DNA of 64,000 bases. Source: Pseudomonas sp. A-RE-19 (GTDB lineage: Bacteria; Pseudomonadota; Gammaproteobacteria; Pseudomonadales; Pseudomonadaceae). The stretch spans positions 62,001 to 126,000 of the forward strand of contig NZ_JAHBDQ010000010.1 in the NCBI RefSeq assembly GCF_019956555.1, given 5' to 3'. The translations under genes and the position numbers were made by a program. The notes under the pieces were generated by a model. That model was given only the letters and a program-made list of their open reading frames with translations, searched no databases and was not told the DNA's origin. Below are positions 1-9,057 of the stretch, piece by piece. Positions within the stretch are counted from its first letter, which is position 1, and every line of letters starts with the position of its first letter.

Positions 1-144
1 TTTCACCAGGGTTTCGCACGCCACGCGGGCGAACTTGTCTTCAGCAATGATGGCGTCCAGCACCGCATCGGAAATCTGGTCGGCGATTTTATCCGGATGC
101 CCTTCGGACACGGACTCGGAGGTGAAGATGGAGTATTCGCTCAT
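1..144 (-). CDS. metK: S-adenosylmethionine synthetase, N-terminal part
   Basis: Only the first 48 codons lie in the window; the gene runs off the left edge. The translated start, [20 protein letters not shown], is the conserved N terminus of methionine adenosyltransferase, which makes S-adenosylmethionine from methionine and ATP in the cytoplasm. The His-Pro-Asp segment belongs to the ATP-binding site. An AGGA ribosome-binding site sits about 10 bases upstream of the ATG. The start lies only 18 bases beyond the stop of the ArsR/methyltransferase gene on the same strand, so the two probably form an operon driven from the palindrome at 1197-1226. Confidence 0.95.
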   Translation of the reverse strand, partial: MSEYSIFTSESVSEGHPDKIADQISDAVLDAIIAEDKFARVACETLVK

Positions 145-162
145 CTCGATTTTTTCCTGAAT

Positions 163-1158
163 TTACCGATGGTGAGTGTCGCCAGCCGGTCGCTGAAAAT
201 GGCGGACCTGTATCTGGAAACCATTACGTAAGCCTACATAGAGGCTTTCCCCGGGAACGAGTCCCGCAGCGGTGGCCCAACGGGCCAGATCGTCCTGTTC
301 AAACCCCAACCAGAGATCACCGCAGGCCTCCCTGGCCCAACTCTGGTTGTGGCTACATAACTCTGTCACGAGCAGGCTACCGCCCGGTTGCAGCAGGTCG
401 GCCATGTGCTTGAGTGCTTCGGCCGGCGCGGCGAAATGGTGCAGCACCATATTCAGTACAACGCAGTTGGCTTGAAGGCTTACACCGTTCAATGCATCGG
501 CCAATTGCAGGCTGACGTTAGCCAGCGTTTCACGTTCACAGACCTGACGGGCCAGATCGAGCATCGCCGGGCTGTTGTCCAGCGCCGTGACCTGAGCGAA
601 ACGACGCGCCAGCTCCGGCAGGAAACCGCCATCGCCGGGGCCCACTTCGATGGCCGTGGCGTCAGGACCGAAACTCAGCTTGTCGAGCAATGCCACCACG
701 CTTTCGCGGTATTGCGGCAGGCCGGCGATCAAGTCTTGCTGGGCGCGAAACTTCTCCGCCACCCGTGAGAAAAAGTCCTGGCTGGCCGCCGCCCGTTGCC
801 CGTGGACCTGAGCGATCCGTGACTGAACATCGGCAGGCAAGGTCAGGTTGTCCACTTCTTCCAGCAGCGCGGCATGCAGTTTGCCGCCCAGCAGATCGGT
901 ATGGGGCAGGGCGCGACGGTAGAAAATCGCATTGCCTTCACGGCGGGTCGCCACCAGGTCGGCCTGGGCCAGAACCTTGAGGTGATGACTCATGCCGGAC
1001 TGGCCGATGCCGAAGATCTGCGCCAGTTCCAGTACGCCGAACGAATCGTTGGCCAGCGCGCGCAATACATTCAGCCGCAGCGGATCGCCGCCGGCCTTGC
1101 ATAGGGCCGCCAGCTCATCGCAATCGTCATGTCGAATGGAGGGCACGCGTAAATTCAT
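163..1158 (-). CDS. ArsR-family regulator fused to a SAM-dependent methyltransferase (SahR-like)
   Basis: 331 residues. Residues about 15-95 form an ArsR-type winged helix (DPLRLNVLRAL, then SGMSHHLKVL as recognition helix). Residues about 165-300 form a class I methyltransferase fold with a glycine-rich motif I (EVGPGDGG) and a following acidic loop (ALDNSP). Regulators of this architecture next to metK fit SahR, the S-adenosylhomocysteine-responsive repressor of methionine-cycle genes; that identity is inferred from architecture and context. The methyltransferase domain could be the SAH sensor. It lies directly upstream of metK on the same strand, and a perfect palindrome stands 39 bases before its start codon, so autoregulation together with metK is likely. 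Confidence 0.8.
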   Translation of the reverse strand: MNLRVPSIRHDDCDELAALCKAGGDPLRLNVLRALANDSFGVLELAQIFGIGQSGMSHHLKVLAQADLVATRREGNAIFYRRALPHTDLLGGKLHAALLEEVDNLTLPADVQSRIAQVHGQRAAASQDFFSRVAEKFRAQQDLIAGLPQYRESVVALLDKLSFGPDATAIEVGPGDGGFLPELARRFAQVTALDNSPAMLDLARQVCERETLANVSLQLADALNGVSLQANCVVLNMVLHHFAAPAEALKHMADLLQPGGSLLVTELCSHNQSWAREACGDLWLGFEQDDLARWATAAGLVPGESLYVGLRNGFQIQVRHFQRPAGDTHHR

Positions 1159-1196
1159 AAGGCCAGCAGTCTAGTGACGCTCAGAAATCCCCGCAA

Positions 1197-1226
1197 GAGC
1201 AATATCAAAAAGTTTTGATATTGCTC
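1197..1226. promoter_or_regulatory. 30-bp perfect palindrome, probable operator of the ArsR/SahR-like regulator
   Basis: Two 14-base arms (GAGCAATATCAAAA and its exact complement) are separated by AG. The palindrome lies between the divergent regulator and tkt genes. ATATCAAAA-type palindromes are plausible ArsR-family sites. It could repress the regulator-metK operon and might also affect tkt. Confidence 0.75.
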
Positions 1227-1357
1227 GATGGATGGCACTTCTCAGCGTTAGGTTCAGTCAGCAAACGAACGGCGGAAAGGTTTCACCCGTCGAATACGTC
1301 GTTATCGATTGGAAAAACGCCTTCGGATGACTATCTGTCATTGCCCCGAGGGCGGTC

Positions 1358-1383
1358 GGTGAGGGAAAATGCTCGCCTTTTTT
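1358..1383 (+). terminator. Terminator-like hairpin in the tkt leader
   Basis: A 6-bp stem (GGTGAG at 1358-1363 with CTCGCC at 1372-1377, one G-U pair) encloses an 8-base loop and is followed directly by six T. It lies 41 bases before the tkt start, so it may attenuate tkt or end a short leader RNA. The stem is short, which keeps confidence low. Confidence 0.35.
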
Positions 1384-1424
1384 CCGTTTCGTTTTATTCA
1401 CTCAATATCCGCAGGAGAACAGCG

Positions 1425-3422
1425 ATGCCCAGCCGTCGTGAGCGTGCCAACGCCATTCGTGCCCTCAGCATGGATGCCGTGCAAAAAGCCAACAGCGGCC
1501 ATCCCGGTGCCCCTATGGGTATGGCGGATATCGCCGAGGTACTTTGGCGTGACTACCTGAAGCACAACCCGAGCAATCCATCGTTCGCCGACCGTGACCG
1601 CTTCGTGCTGTCCAACGGTCACGGCTCGATGTTGATCTACTCGCTGCTGCACCTGACCGGCTACGACCTGTCGATCGATGACTTGAAAAGCTTCCGCCAG
1701 CTGCACAGCCGTACCCCGGGTCACCCGGAATACGGCTACACCCCGGGCGTCGAGACCACCACCGGTCCACTGGGCCAAGGCCTGGCCAACGCCGTGGGTT
1801 TCGCCCTGGCGGAAAAAGTCCTGGCGGCGCAGTTCAACCGTCCCGGTCATAACGTCGTTGATCACCACACCTACGTGTTCCTGGGTGATGGCTGCATGAT
1901 GGAAGGCATTTCCCACGAAGTCAGCTCCCTGGCCGGCACCTTGGGCCTGGGCAAACTGATCGCCTTCTACGATGACAACGGCATCTCCATCGACGGCGAA
2001 GTCGAAGGCTGGTTCACCGATGACACGCCGAAGCGTTTCGAAGCCTACAACTGGCAGGTGATCCGCAACGTCGACGGTCACGACCCGGAAGAAATCAAGA
2101 TCGCCATCGACACGGCGCGCAAAAGCGAGCAACCGACGCTGATCTGCTGCAAGACCACCATCGGTTTCGGTTCGCCGAACAAGCAAGGCAAGGAAGACTG
2201 CCACGGCGCCCCGTTGGGTGACGCGGAAATCGCCCTGACCCGTGAAGCACTGAAGTGGAACCACGGCCCGTTCGAAATCCCGGCCAATATCTATGCCGAG
2301 TGGGACGCCAAGGAAGCCGGTCGCGCTGCCGAAGCCGAGTGGGATCAACGTTTCGCTGCTTACTCCGCTGCCTTCCCTGAGCTGGCCAACGAACTGATTC
2401 GTCGTCTGAGCGGCGACCTGCCGGAAGACTTCGCTGAAAAAGCCTCGGCGTATATCGCTGAAGTCGCGGCCAAGGGCGAAACCATCGCCAGCCGTAAAGC
2501 CAGCCAGAACGCCCTGAATGCGTTCGGCCCGCTGCTGCCGGAACTGCTCGGCGGTTCGGCTGACCTGGCCGGTTCCAACCTGACCTTGTGGAAAGGTTGC
2601 AAAGGCGTCACCGCCGAAGATGCCAGCGGCAACTACATGTACTACGGTGTTCGCGAGTTCGGCATGAGCGCGATCATGAACGGCGTGGCCCTGCACGGCG
2701 GCCTGGTGCCTTACGGCGCGACCTTCCTGATGTTCATGGAATACGCCCGCAACGCAGTACGCATGTCGGCGCTGATGAAGAAACGCATCATCTATGTGTT
2801 CACCCACGACTCCATCGGTCTGGGCGAAGACGGCCCGACTCACCAGCCGATCGAGCAACTGGCCAGCCTGCGCTGCACGCCGAACCTCGACACCTGGCGT
2901 CCAGCCGATGCCGTTGAATCGGCAGTGGCCTGGAAATGCGCGCTGGAGCGTGACGATGGTCCATCGGCACTGATCTTCTCCCGTCAGAACCTGCAGCACC
3001 AAACCCGTGATGCCGTGCAGATCGAGTGCATCAATCGCGGCGGCTACGTGCTGAAAGACTGCGCGGGCGAGCCTGAGCTGATCCTGATCGCCACCGGTTC
3101 GGAAGTCGGTCTGGCCGTTCAGGCCTTCGACAAACTGACCGAGCAAGGCCGCAAGGTGCGTGTGGTTTCGATGCCGTGCACCAGCGTCTTCGAAGCCCAG
3201 GATGCCGGCTACAAGCAAGCGGTTCTGCCGTTGCAGGTCAGCGCGCGTATCGCCATCGAGGCCGCTCACGCGGACTACTGGTACAAGTACGTGGGCCTGG
3301 AAGGTCGCGTGATCGGCATGACCACCTACGGCGAGTCGGCGCCTGCGCCGGCCTTGTTCGAAGAGTTCGGCTTCACCCTGGAAAACATTCTGGGTCAGGC
3401 TGAAGAGCTGCTGGAAGACTAA
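1425..3422 (+). CDS. tktA: Transketolase
   Basis: 665 residues from the ATG at 1425, which has an AGGAG ribosome-binding site and gives the family's usual N terminus ([20 protein letters not shown]). The frame stays open upstream, but that part is not protein-like. Transketolase moves two-carbon units between sugar phosphates in the pentose phosphate pathway, using thiamine diphosphate and Mg2+. Visible marks are the GHGSML and GPLGQG substrate and cofactor loops, the ThDP motif starting GDGCMMEG about residue 154, and the pyrimidine-domain segment with the catalytic Glu ([11 protein letters not shown]). It heads the rightward block tkt-epd-pgk-fba, a usual Pseudomonas order. Confidence 0.97.
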   Translation: MPSRRERANAIRALSMDAVQKANSGHPGAPMGMADIAEVLWRDYLKHNPSNPSFADRDRFVLSNGHGSMLIYSLLHLTGYDLSIDDLKSFRQLHSRTPGHPEYGYTPGVETTTGPLGQGLANAVGFALAEKVLAAQFNRPGHNVVDHHTYVFLGDGCMMEGISHEVSSLAGTLGLGKLIAFYDDNGISIDGEVEGWFTDDTPKRFEAYNWQVIRNVDGHDPEEIKIAIDTARKSEQPTLICCKTTIGFGSPNKQGKEDCHGAPLGDAEIALTREALKWNHGPFEIPANIYAEWDAKEAGRAAEAEWDQRFAAYSAAFPELANELIRRLSGDLPEDFAEKASAYIAEVAAKGETIASRKASQNALNAFGPLLPELLGGSADLAGSNLTLWKGCKGVTAEDASGNYMYYGVREFGMSAIMNGVALHGGLVPYGATFLMFMEYARNAVRMSALMKKRIIYVFTHDSIGLGEDGPTHQPIEQLASLRCTPNLDTWRPADAVESAVAWKCALERDDGPSALIFSRQNLQHQTRDAVQIECINRGGYVLKDCAGEPELILIATGSEVGLAVQAFDKLTEQGRKVRVVSMPCTSVFEAQDAGYKQAVLPLQVSARIAIEAAHADYWYKYVGLEGRVIGMTTYGESAPAPALFEEFGFTLENILGQAEELLED

Positions 3423-3429
3423 AACACGA

Positions 3430-3451
3430 CGCGGCGGCCCTGGCTGCCGCG
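3430..3451 (+). terminator. GC-rich hairpin after tkt
   Basis: CGCGGCGGCC pairs with GGCTGCCGCG (one G-U pair) eight bases after the tkt stop codon. There is no T tract, so this could be a weak or Rho-assisted terminator, or an mRNA-stabilising stem. Confidence 0.4.
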
Positions 3452-3454
3452 TTC

Positions 3455-3572
3455 CCCTGTAGGAGCTGCCGAGAGAAACGAGGCTGCGATCTTTTGATCC
3501 TGATCTTAAAAAACAAGATCAAAAGATCGCAGCCTCGTTTCACTCGACAGCTTCTACCAGCTCCTACAGGGG
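3455..3572. repeat. REP-like inverted repeat pair (GTAGGAGCTGCC / GATCGCAGCC family)
   Basis: The outer arms are CCCCTGTAGGAGCT and its complement. The inner arms contain AGGCTGCGATCTTTTGATC and its complement. The same family recurs at 7969, 11720, 30000 and 48526. Confidence 0.85.
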
Positions 3573-3621
3573 AATTGTGTTGTTAACGAGACTTCGTCTG
3601 CCTGCGTCTATCGAGAACCCC

Positions 3622-4683
3622 ATGCCTCAACCGCGTCCTTACAAAGTTGCACTCAACGGCTACGGCCGGATTGGTCGTTGCGTCTTGCGTGCGTTGTTTG
3701 AGCGAGGCTCGACGGCCGGGTTTGAAATTGTGGCGATCAACGATCTGGCCGACATGGCCAGCATCGAATACCTGACACGCTTCGATTCCACTCACGGGCG
3801 GTTTCCCGGCGAAGTGAAGGTCGAGGGCGATTGTCTGCATATTAATGGCGACTGCGTGAAGGTCCTGCGCAGTGCCACCCCCGAAGGCATCGATTGGGCG
3901 TCCCTGGGCGTCGATCTGGTGCTGGAGTGCTCCGGCGCTTACCACACCCGTCAAGATGGCCAGCGTTTCCTTGACGCCGGCGCGCCACGGGTACTGTTTT
4001 CCCAGCCGATGGCCAGCGAGACCGATGTCGACGCCACCATCGTCTACGGCGTGAACCAGGATTGCCTGACCGGCGACGAGCTCCTGGTATCCAATGCGTC
4101 CTGCACCACCAACTGCGGTGTGCCGCTGTTGCGCCTGCTGGATCAGGCCATTGGTCTGGAATACGTGTCGATCACCACCATCCATTCGGCGATGAACGAT
4201 CAACCAGTGATTGACGCCTATCACCACGAAGACCTGCGCCGCACCCGTTCGGCGTTCCAGTCGGTGATTCCGGTGTCCACTGGTCTGGCGCGAGGCATTG
4301 AACGCCTGTTGCCGGAACTTGCCGGGCGAATTCAGGCCAAAGCCGTGCGGGTGCCGACGGTTAACGTGTCCTGCCTCGACATTACGATGCAGACCGTAAG
4401 TGATACCGACGCCACCGAGGTCAACCGGATTCTGCGCGAGGCCGCCACCCATGGCCCGCTCAAGGGCCTTCTGGCCTACACCGAGTTGCCTCACGCCAGT
4501 TGTGATTTCAATCATGACCCACATTCGGCCATCGTCGATGCCAGTCAGACCCGCGTTTCCGGCCCACGGCTGGTGAACATCCTGGCCTGGTTCGACAACG
4601 AATGGGGTTTTGCCAATCGAATGCTGGACGTTGCAGAACACTATTTGCAAACAGCTGCACCACAACCAAAACCTGCTCTCTAA
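3622..4683 (+). CDS. epd: Erythrose-4-phosphate dehydrogenase
   Basis: 353 residues from the ATG at 3622 ([20 protein letters not shown]). An upstream in-frame start would fall at the REP edge and is less likely. The protein is GAPDH-like: the Rossmann motif NGYGRIGR lies near the N terminus, the catalytic cysteine in [10 protein letters not shown] about residue 155, and the histidine in TIHSAMNDQ. The position between tkt and pgk, and the divergence from classical GAPDH, favour Epd, which oxidises erythrose 4-phosphate to 4-phosphoerythronate for pyridoxal phosphate synthesis. A GAPDH role cannot be wholly excluded from sequence alone. Confidence 0.92.
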   Translation: MPQPRPYKVALNGYGRIGRCVLRALFERGSTAGFEIVAINDLADMASIEYLTRFDSTHGRFPGEVKVEGDCLHINGDCVKVLRSATPEGIDWASLGVDLVLECSGAYHTRQDGQRFLDAGAPRVLFSQPMASETDVDATIVYGVNQDCLTGDELLVSNASCTTNCGVPLLRLLDQAIGLEYVSITTIHSAMNDQPVIDAYHHEDLRRTRSAFQSVIPVSTGLARGIERLLPELAGRIQAKAVRVPTVNVSCLDITMQTVSDTDATEVNRILREAATHGPLKGLLAYTELPHASCDFNHDPHSAIVDASQTRVSGPRLVNILAWFDNEWGFANRMLDVAEHYLQTAAPQPKPAL

Positions 4684-4708
4684 AACAGCTATCCAGGAAA
4701 TGCGACCC

Positions 4709-5872
4709 ATGACCGTGTTGAAGATGACCGACCTCGATCTGCAAGGTAAGCGCGTACTGATCCGCGAAGACCTCAACGTCCCAGTCAAGGACGGTGTTGT
4801 CACCAGCGATGCGCGAATCCTGGCTTCGCTGCCGACCATCAAGCTGGCCCTGGAAAAAGGCGCGGCCGTGATGGTCTGCTCGCACCTTGGCCGTCCGACC
4901 GAAGGCGAGTTCTCGGCCGAGAACAGCCTCAAACCAGTGGCTGACTACTTGAGCCGCGCCCTGGGCCGCGAAGTGCCGCTGGTGTCCGATTACCTGGGCG
5001 GCGTCGACGTGAAAGCCGGCGACATCGTGTTGTTCGAAAACGTGCGCTTCAACAAGGGCGAGAAAAAGAACGCCGACGAATTGGCCAAGCAATACGCGGC
5101 CCTGTGCGACGTATTCGTGATGGACGCCTTCGGCACCGCTCACCGCGCCGAGGGTTCGACCCATGGCGTGGCCAAGTTCGCCAAAGTCGCTGCCGCTGGC
5201 CCGTTGCTGGCCGCTGAACTGGACGCACTGGGCAAAGCTCTGGGCGCCCCGGCGCAGCCAATGGCCGCTATCGTTGCCGGTTCCAAAGTGTCGACCAAAC
5301 TCGACGTGCTCAACAGCCTGAGCCAGATCTGCAACCAGTTGATCGTCGGTGGCGGCATCGCCAACACCTTCCTGGCTGCGGCCGGTCACCCGGTCGGCAA
5401 ATCCCTGTACGAGCCGGACCTGCTGGACACCGCCCGTGAAATCGCTGCCAAGGTCAGCGTGCCACTGCCGGTGGACGTGGTGGTTGCCAAGGAATTCGCT
5501 GAAAGCGCGACTGCGACCGTCAAGCTGATCGCCGACGTGGCCGCCGACGACATGATCCTGGACATCGGCCCACAGACCGCGGCGAATTTCGCCGAGCTGT
5601 TGAAGTCGTCCAAGACCATTCTGTGGAACGGCCCGGTGGGCGTGTTCGAATTCGACCAGTTCGGTAACGGCACCAAAGTGTTGGCCCAGGCCATCGCCGA
5701 AAGCTCGGCGTTCTCCATCGCCGGCGGCGGTGACACCCTGGCGGCCATCGATAAATATGGCGTTGCCGATCAAATCTCCTACATTTCTACCGGTGGCGGC
5801 GCGTTCCTCGAATTCGTCGAAGGCAAAGTGCTGCCGGCCGTTGAAGTCCTGGAAAGCCGGGCCAAGGCCTGA
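4709..5872 (+). CDS. pgk: Phosphoglycerate kinase
   Basis: 387 residues from the ATG at 4709 ([20 protein letters not shown]). This is the usual family length and start. It interconverts 1,3-bisphosphoglycerate plus ADP with 3-phosphoglycerate plus ATP. Seen motifs are REDLNVPV at the substrate site, [10 protein letters not shown], the nucleotide-domain segment [12 protein letters not shown], and the C-terminal GGGDTLAA glycine loop. It begins 25 bases after epd, so the two genes are probably cotranscribed. Confidence 0.97.
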   Translation: MTVLKMTDLDLQGKRVLIREDLNVPVKDGVVTSDARILASLPTIKLALEKGAAVMVCSHLGRPTEGEFSAENSLKPVADYLSRALGREVPLVSDYLGGVDVKAGDIVLFENVRFNKGEKKNADELAKQYAALCDVFVMDAFGTAHRAEGSTHGVAKFAKVAAAGPLLAAELDALGKALGAPAQPMAAIVAGSKVSTKLDVLNSLSQICNQLIVGGGIANTFLAAAGHPVGKSLYEPDLLDTAREIAAKVSVPLPVDVVVAKEFAESATATVKLIADVAADDMILDIGPQTAANFAELLKSSKTILWNGPVGVFEFDQFGNGTKVLAQAIAESSAFSIAGGGDTLAAIDKYGVADQISYISTGGGAFLEFVEGKVLPAVEVLESRAKA

Positions 5873-5906
5873 GGCCGCGCATTTGACCAGGCAAAGGAGT
5901 GTTCAC

Positions 5907-6128
5907 ATGGTCAGGACCCTGGTGCTGTTGATCGCCGCGGGTATGTTGGCGGCTTGCGGGAGTAACCCGAAAGCCACGCCGGAACCCGCGCCGCAAACAC
6001 AGGAAAAAGGCTGCTACCAGGCCGACTGGCAAGCGGAAACCAACCCGGTGATCAACAAGCGCTCCGGACCCGATGGCCTGGATAAATACGAGACCCAGAC
6101 CCCGGCCAAGGAACATGGCTGCCCTTGA
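5907..6128 (+). CDS. Small lipoprotein of unknown function
   Basis: 73 residues from the ATG at 5907, with the ribosome-binding site AAAGGAG 9 bases upstream. A lipoprotein signal peptide ends in the lipobox LAAC about residue 17, so the mature protein should start at that cysteine and be membrane-anchored. The rest is short, proline-rich and then polar (CYQADWQAE, ending in a cysteine near the C terminus), with no domain I recognise. It starts 34 bases after pgk and probably belongs to that transcript. Confidence 0.75.
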   Translation: MVRTLVLLIAAGMLAACGSNPKATPEPAPQTQEKGCYQADWQAETNPVINKRSGPDGLDKYETQTPAKEHGCP

Positions 6129-6184
6129 CGGGTCTGACTCTTTACTCAGGGCTGGTGGCATGCGCCATCAGTCGAGGAACATGG

Positions 6185-6517
6185 ATGAAAGGCTTTATCG
6201 CCGTTGCGGCACTGGCATTACTGGCAGGTTGCGCCAATTTGAACCTGTTCAACACTGCCGGTCCGGCGGACAGTTGGACCACCTGGACCTGTGACAGTCA
6301 GGCCAAAGTGCTCTGGCGCTACACTGACATCAACCGCAAGGAAGTCGACGTTCGCCTGGGCGGCGCCGATCAGGTCTACCGCTTGAAGCTTGAACCGGGC
6401 GCCGAAGGTTCGCTGTACAGCAACGACATGCTGGCGTTTCACGTAAAAGGTGAGGAAGGCCTGGTGTACTGGGTCGCCACCAATGATTTGATTGGCCGCG
6501 GTTGTAAAGCGCAGTAA
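6185..6517 (+). CDS. MliC-family lipoprotein (C-type lysozyme inhibitor-like)
   Basis: 110 residues from the ATG at 6185. The signal peptide ends in the lipobox LLAGC, which predicts an outer-membrane lipoprotein. The mature part fits the small beta-barrel of membrane-bound lysozyme inhibitors of C-type lysozyme: WTC near the start, paired strands VDVRLGG and VYRLKLEP, SGA-like GAEGSLYSND, and a C-terminal cysteine (IGRGC) that could pair with the first. Its position between pgk and fba suggests no metabolic link. The family call rests on motif spacing, not on a search. Confidence 0.75.
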   Translation: MKGFIAVAALALLAGCANLNLFNTAGPADSWTTWTCDSQAKVLWRYTDINRKEVDVRLGGADQVYRLKLEPGAEGSLYSNDMLAFHVKGEEGLVYWVATNDLIGRGCKAQ

Positions 6518-6537
6518 TTGACACACCACGGACCTAA

Positions 6538-6626
6538 TGTGGGAGCGAGCCTGCTCGCGAAAGCAGTCTGACAGTCACTGCACTGTTGACTGCAAGGCCG
6601 CTTTCGCGAGCAGGCTCGCTCCCACA
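6538..6626. repeat. REP-like inverted repeat pair (GTGGGAGCGAGCCTGCTCGCGA family)
   Basis: Arms TGTGGGAGCGAGCCTGCTCG and its complement are separated by about 35 bases, between the MliC-like gene and fba. Confidence 0.9.
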
Positions 6627-6768
6627 AGGGATTCGTGTAGTTCTTCAGATTTAGGCAACACCGAATTCGCAGCCCGGGCCAACCCCCGATCTGCAATAAC
6701 TTGAATAGCCGCCGCCGCTACGGCAGGCTGGCACGATTAACGACCCTCAACCGGGAGAGACACACACA

Positions 6769-7833
6769 ATGGCACTTATCAGCATGCGCCAGATGCTGGA
6801 CCACGCAGCCGAGTTCGGCTACGGCGTTCCAGCCTTCAACGTCAACAACCTTGAGCAGATGCGCGCCATCATGGAAGCCGCTGACAAGACTGACTCCCCG
6901 GTGATCGTCCAGGCTTCGGCCGGTGCTCGCAAATACGCAGGTGCCCCGTTCCTGCGTCACCTGATCCTGGCGGCAATCGAAGAATTCCCGCACATCCCGG
7001 TGTGCATGCACCAGGACCACGGCACCAGCCCTGACGTCTGCCAGCGCTCCATCCAACTGGGCTTCAGCTCGGTGATGATGGACGGTTCCCTGGGCGAAGA
7101 CGGCAAGACCCCGACCGACTACGACTACAACGTCCGTGTTACCCAACAAACCGTGGCCATGGCTCACGCCTGCGGCGTATCGGTAGAAGGCGAGCTGGGC
7201 TGCCTGGGTTCGCTGGAAACCGGCATGGCCGGTGAAGAAGACGGCATCGGCGCCGAAGGCGTTCTGGATCACAGCCAGATGCTGACCGACCCGGAAGAAG
7301 CCGCTGACTTCGTCAAACGCACTCAGGTCGACGCCCTGGCCATCGCCATCGGCACCAGCCACGGCGCGTACAAGTTCACCAAGCCGCCTACCGGCGACGT
7401 GCTGGCCATCGACCGCATCAAAGAAATCCACAAACGCATCCCGAACACCCACCTGGTGATGCACGGTTCGTCTTCGGTTCCGCAAGAGTGGCTGGCGATC
7501 ATCAACCAGTACGGCGGCGACATCAAAGAAACCTACGGCGTACCGGTTGAAGAAATCGTCGAAGGCATCAAGCACGGCGTGCGCAAGGTCAACATCGACA
7601 CCGACCTGCGTTTGGCTTCCACTGGTGCGATGCGTCGTTTGATGGCTACCAACCCTAGCGAGTTCGATCCTCGTAAGTTCTTTGGTGCGACTGTGACGGC
7701 GATGCGTGATGTGTGTATCGCTCGTTACGAAGCGTTCGGCACTGCCGGTAATGCTTCGAAGATCAAACCGATCTCGTTGGAAGCGATGTACCAGCGTTAC
7801 CTCAAAGGTGAGTTGAACGCCAAGGTGAACTAA
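6769..7833 (+). CDS. fba: Fructose-bisphosphate aldolase, class II
   Basis: 354 residues, with the ribosome-binding site GGGAGAG 12 bases upstream. It cleaves fructose 1,6-bisphosphate to dihydroxyacetone phosphate and glyceraldehyde 3-phosphate in the cytoplasm, using Zn2+. Class II marks are VPAFNVNN at the N terminus, the zinc-ligand segment [21 protein letters not shown], the glutamate segment [15 protein letters not shown] and VMHGSSSVP. The Calvin-cycle-type long form is suggested by length. It ends at a strong intrinsic terminator at 7861 and closes the tkt-epd-pgk-fba block. Confidence 0.97.
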   Translation: MALISMRQMLDHAAEFGYGVPAFNVNNLEQMRAIMEAADKTDSPVIVQASAGARKYAGAPFLRHLILAAIEEFPHIPVCMHQDHGTSPDVCQRSIQLGFSSVMMDGSLGEDGKTPTDYDYNVRVTQQTVAMAHACGVSVEGELGCLGSLETGMAGEEDGIGAEGVLDHSQMLTDPEEAADFVKRTQVDALAIAIGTSHGAYKFTKPPTGDVLAIDRIKEIHKRIPNTHLVMHGSSSVPQEWLAIINQYGGDIKETYGVPVEEIVEGIKHGVRKVNIDTDLRLASTGAMRRLMATNPSEFDPRKFFGATVTAMRDVCIARYEAFGTAGNASKIKPISLEAMYQRYLKGELNAKVN

Positions 7834-7860
7834 GCCTGAGCGTTTTATAGCGTTGATGAA

Positions 7861-7885
7861 AAACCCGCCGAGAGGCGGGTTTTTT
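7861..7885 (+). terminator. Intrinsic terminator of fba
   Basis: AAACCCGCC (7861-7869) and GGCGGGTTT (7874-7882) form a 9-bp perfect stem with loop GAGA, running into a T tract. Confidence 0.95.
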
Positions 7886-7968
7886 GTGATCGGAGATTTG
7901 ACGCGCGCTGCTTCAACGGTTCGATTTATCGTCAAACCCCACGCTGCTCGATCACCCGAAACACTCAA

Positions 7969-8012
7969 GATCAAAAGATCGCAGCCTTCGGCAGCTCCTG
8001 CAGGGGCTGGTG
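7969..8012. repeat. Single REP-like arm
   Basis: AGATCAAAAGATCGCAGCC followed by TTCGGCAGCTCCTGCAGG is one arm of the GTAGGAGCTGCC family without a full partner. Confidence 0.7.
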
Positions 8013-8064
8013 GAGATGCTGCAATGGTTGGACTCTTTACCGACGTTCAGGCAATCAAGCCGCT

Positions 8065-8733
8065 CTAGCTGTCGTGATCAATATCCAGATGACTGAACGT
8101 CACTTCCCCGCCTTCGGTGGTGTACCCGGTGTTGTCCTGCACATAAACCCCGGCCTTGAAGTACAACGGCTTATCACGCCACATCGTGCTGATGTCGGTA
8201 TCCCATTGGTAACCCGCCGCACTGATGCCCAATGCGCCGCCAGGGCTGAGGTGGATGAGGTAGGAGAATTCCTGATTGAGCTTCACGCCGGTGGCGATGG
8301 TGATGATCCGGGGGGTGTCGTCGTCGGGGTGCATGCGGACCTTGGCGACGATGTTGCCGGTCGAGCTGTAGGTTTTGTATTGAAACTCGACCTTCACCAA
8401 GGGCTTCTGGCTGTTGTAGGCGTGAATCTGGCCAATGACGATTTTGCCCGAGCTGGGGACCTGGCTGACCGAAAGGGTCGCACGCAGGGAATTGTCCGCG
8501 TCCGGGTAGTACCAGTTTTTCAGCGTGCCATTGCTGTAGGTTTCGCGCAGTTCGGTGCGAGGGTAGATCGCATTTTCAGTGCGGCTGCCGGTTACCGGGG
8601 ACCAGAAAAAAAGTGTGCCAGAGTCGGAGTTGAAGTACTGATCCTTGAAGCCGTCTACCAGCTTGGCTGTTTCAACGGTGTAGGGCGGACTACCGACAGG
8701 AACGCTGAGGTTCCAGGTTGCGAGATCGATCAT
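8065..8733 (-). CDS. Polysaccharide lyase family 7 (alginate lyase-like)
   Basis: 222 residues from the ATG at 8733 (MIDLATWNLSVPVGS); an in-frame ATG five codons earlier is less likely. The three family 7 active-site motifs are present in order: RTELRE, QIHA and YFKAGVYVQ. These carry the Arg, Gln/His and Tyr that bind the uronate and drive beta-elimination of alginate. There is no signal peptide, so the protein is either cytoplasmic, acting on oligomers, or released in another way. No other alginate genes lie nearby. Confidence 0.88.
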   Translation of the reverse strand: MIDLATWNLSVPVGSPPYTVETAKLVDGFKDQYFNSDSGTLFFWSPVTGSRTENAIYPRTELRETYSNGTLKNWYYPDADNSLRATLSVSQVPSSGKIVIGQIHAYNSQKPLVKVEFQYKTYSSTGNIVAKVRMHPDDDTPRIITIATGVKLNQEFSYLIHLSPGGALGISAAGYQWDTDISTMWRDKPLYFKAGVYVQDNTGYTTEGGEVTFSHLDIDHDS

Positions 8734-9057
8734 TGTCAGAGCTTCCACTTTATTTTATTGCTGCACGCTCGTACCAGAAGCTCTAGCACGCGCCTTCGGG
8801 GGCCTCTTTATAAGCGTAGAACGGTTGTTTGTTAACACCCGTCTGGCAAATAGTTGGCGTCAACAACCTGTCGAAATGCCATCTTTCCCGGTTTATGCGG
8901 CTTACAGGACTGACCGTTAGTCGGCTATGTGAAACTTTACTGAAGTGATGGCATACCGGCAGCTTCTGCTTTAGCGGATCCGGGTCTAGAGTGAAGTCGC
9001 ACTATGTGTCCGGTTTTCACAAGAGACCGGCCTGAAGTCCCGAACAAGAGATGCAGC
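8734..9057. other. Intergenic stretch between divergent genes
   Basis: The 324 bases hold the promoters of the alginate lyase and the GGDEF/EAL gene. I see no convincing operator, RNA gene or hairpin. Confidence 0.5.

Noticed and set aside
1398..3269. Long open frame antisense to tkt
   Set aside because: It mirrors a strongly supported gene, lacks recognisable motifs and reflects GC-rich codon bias. The same holds for the long antisense frames over epd, fba, betT, gbdR, dgcA, dgcB and the GMC gene.
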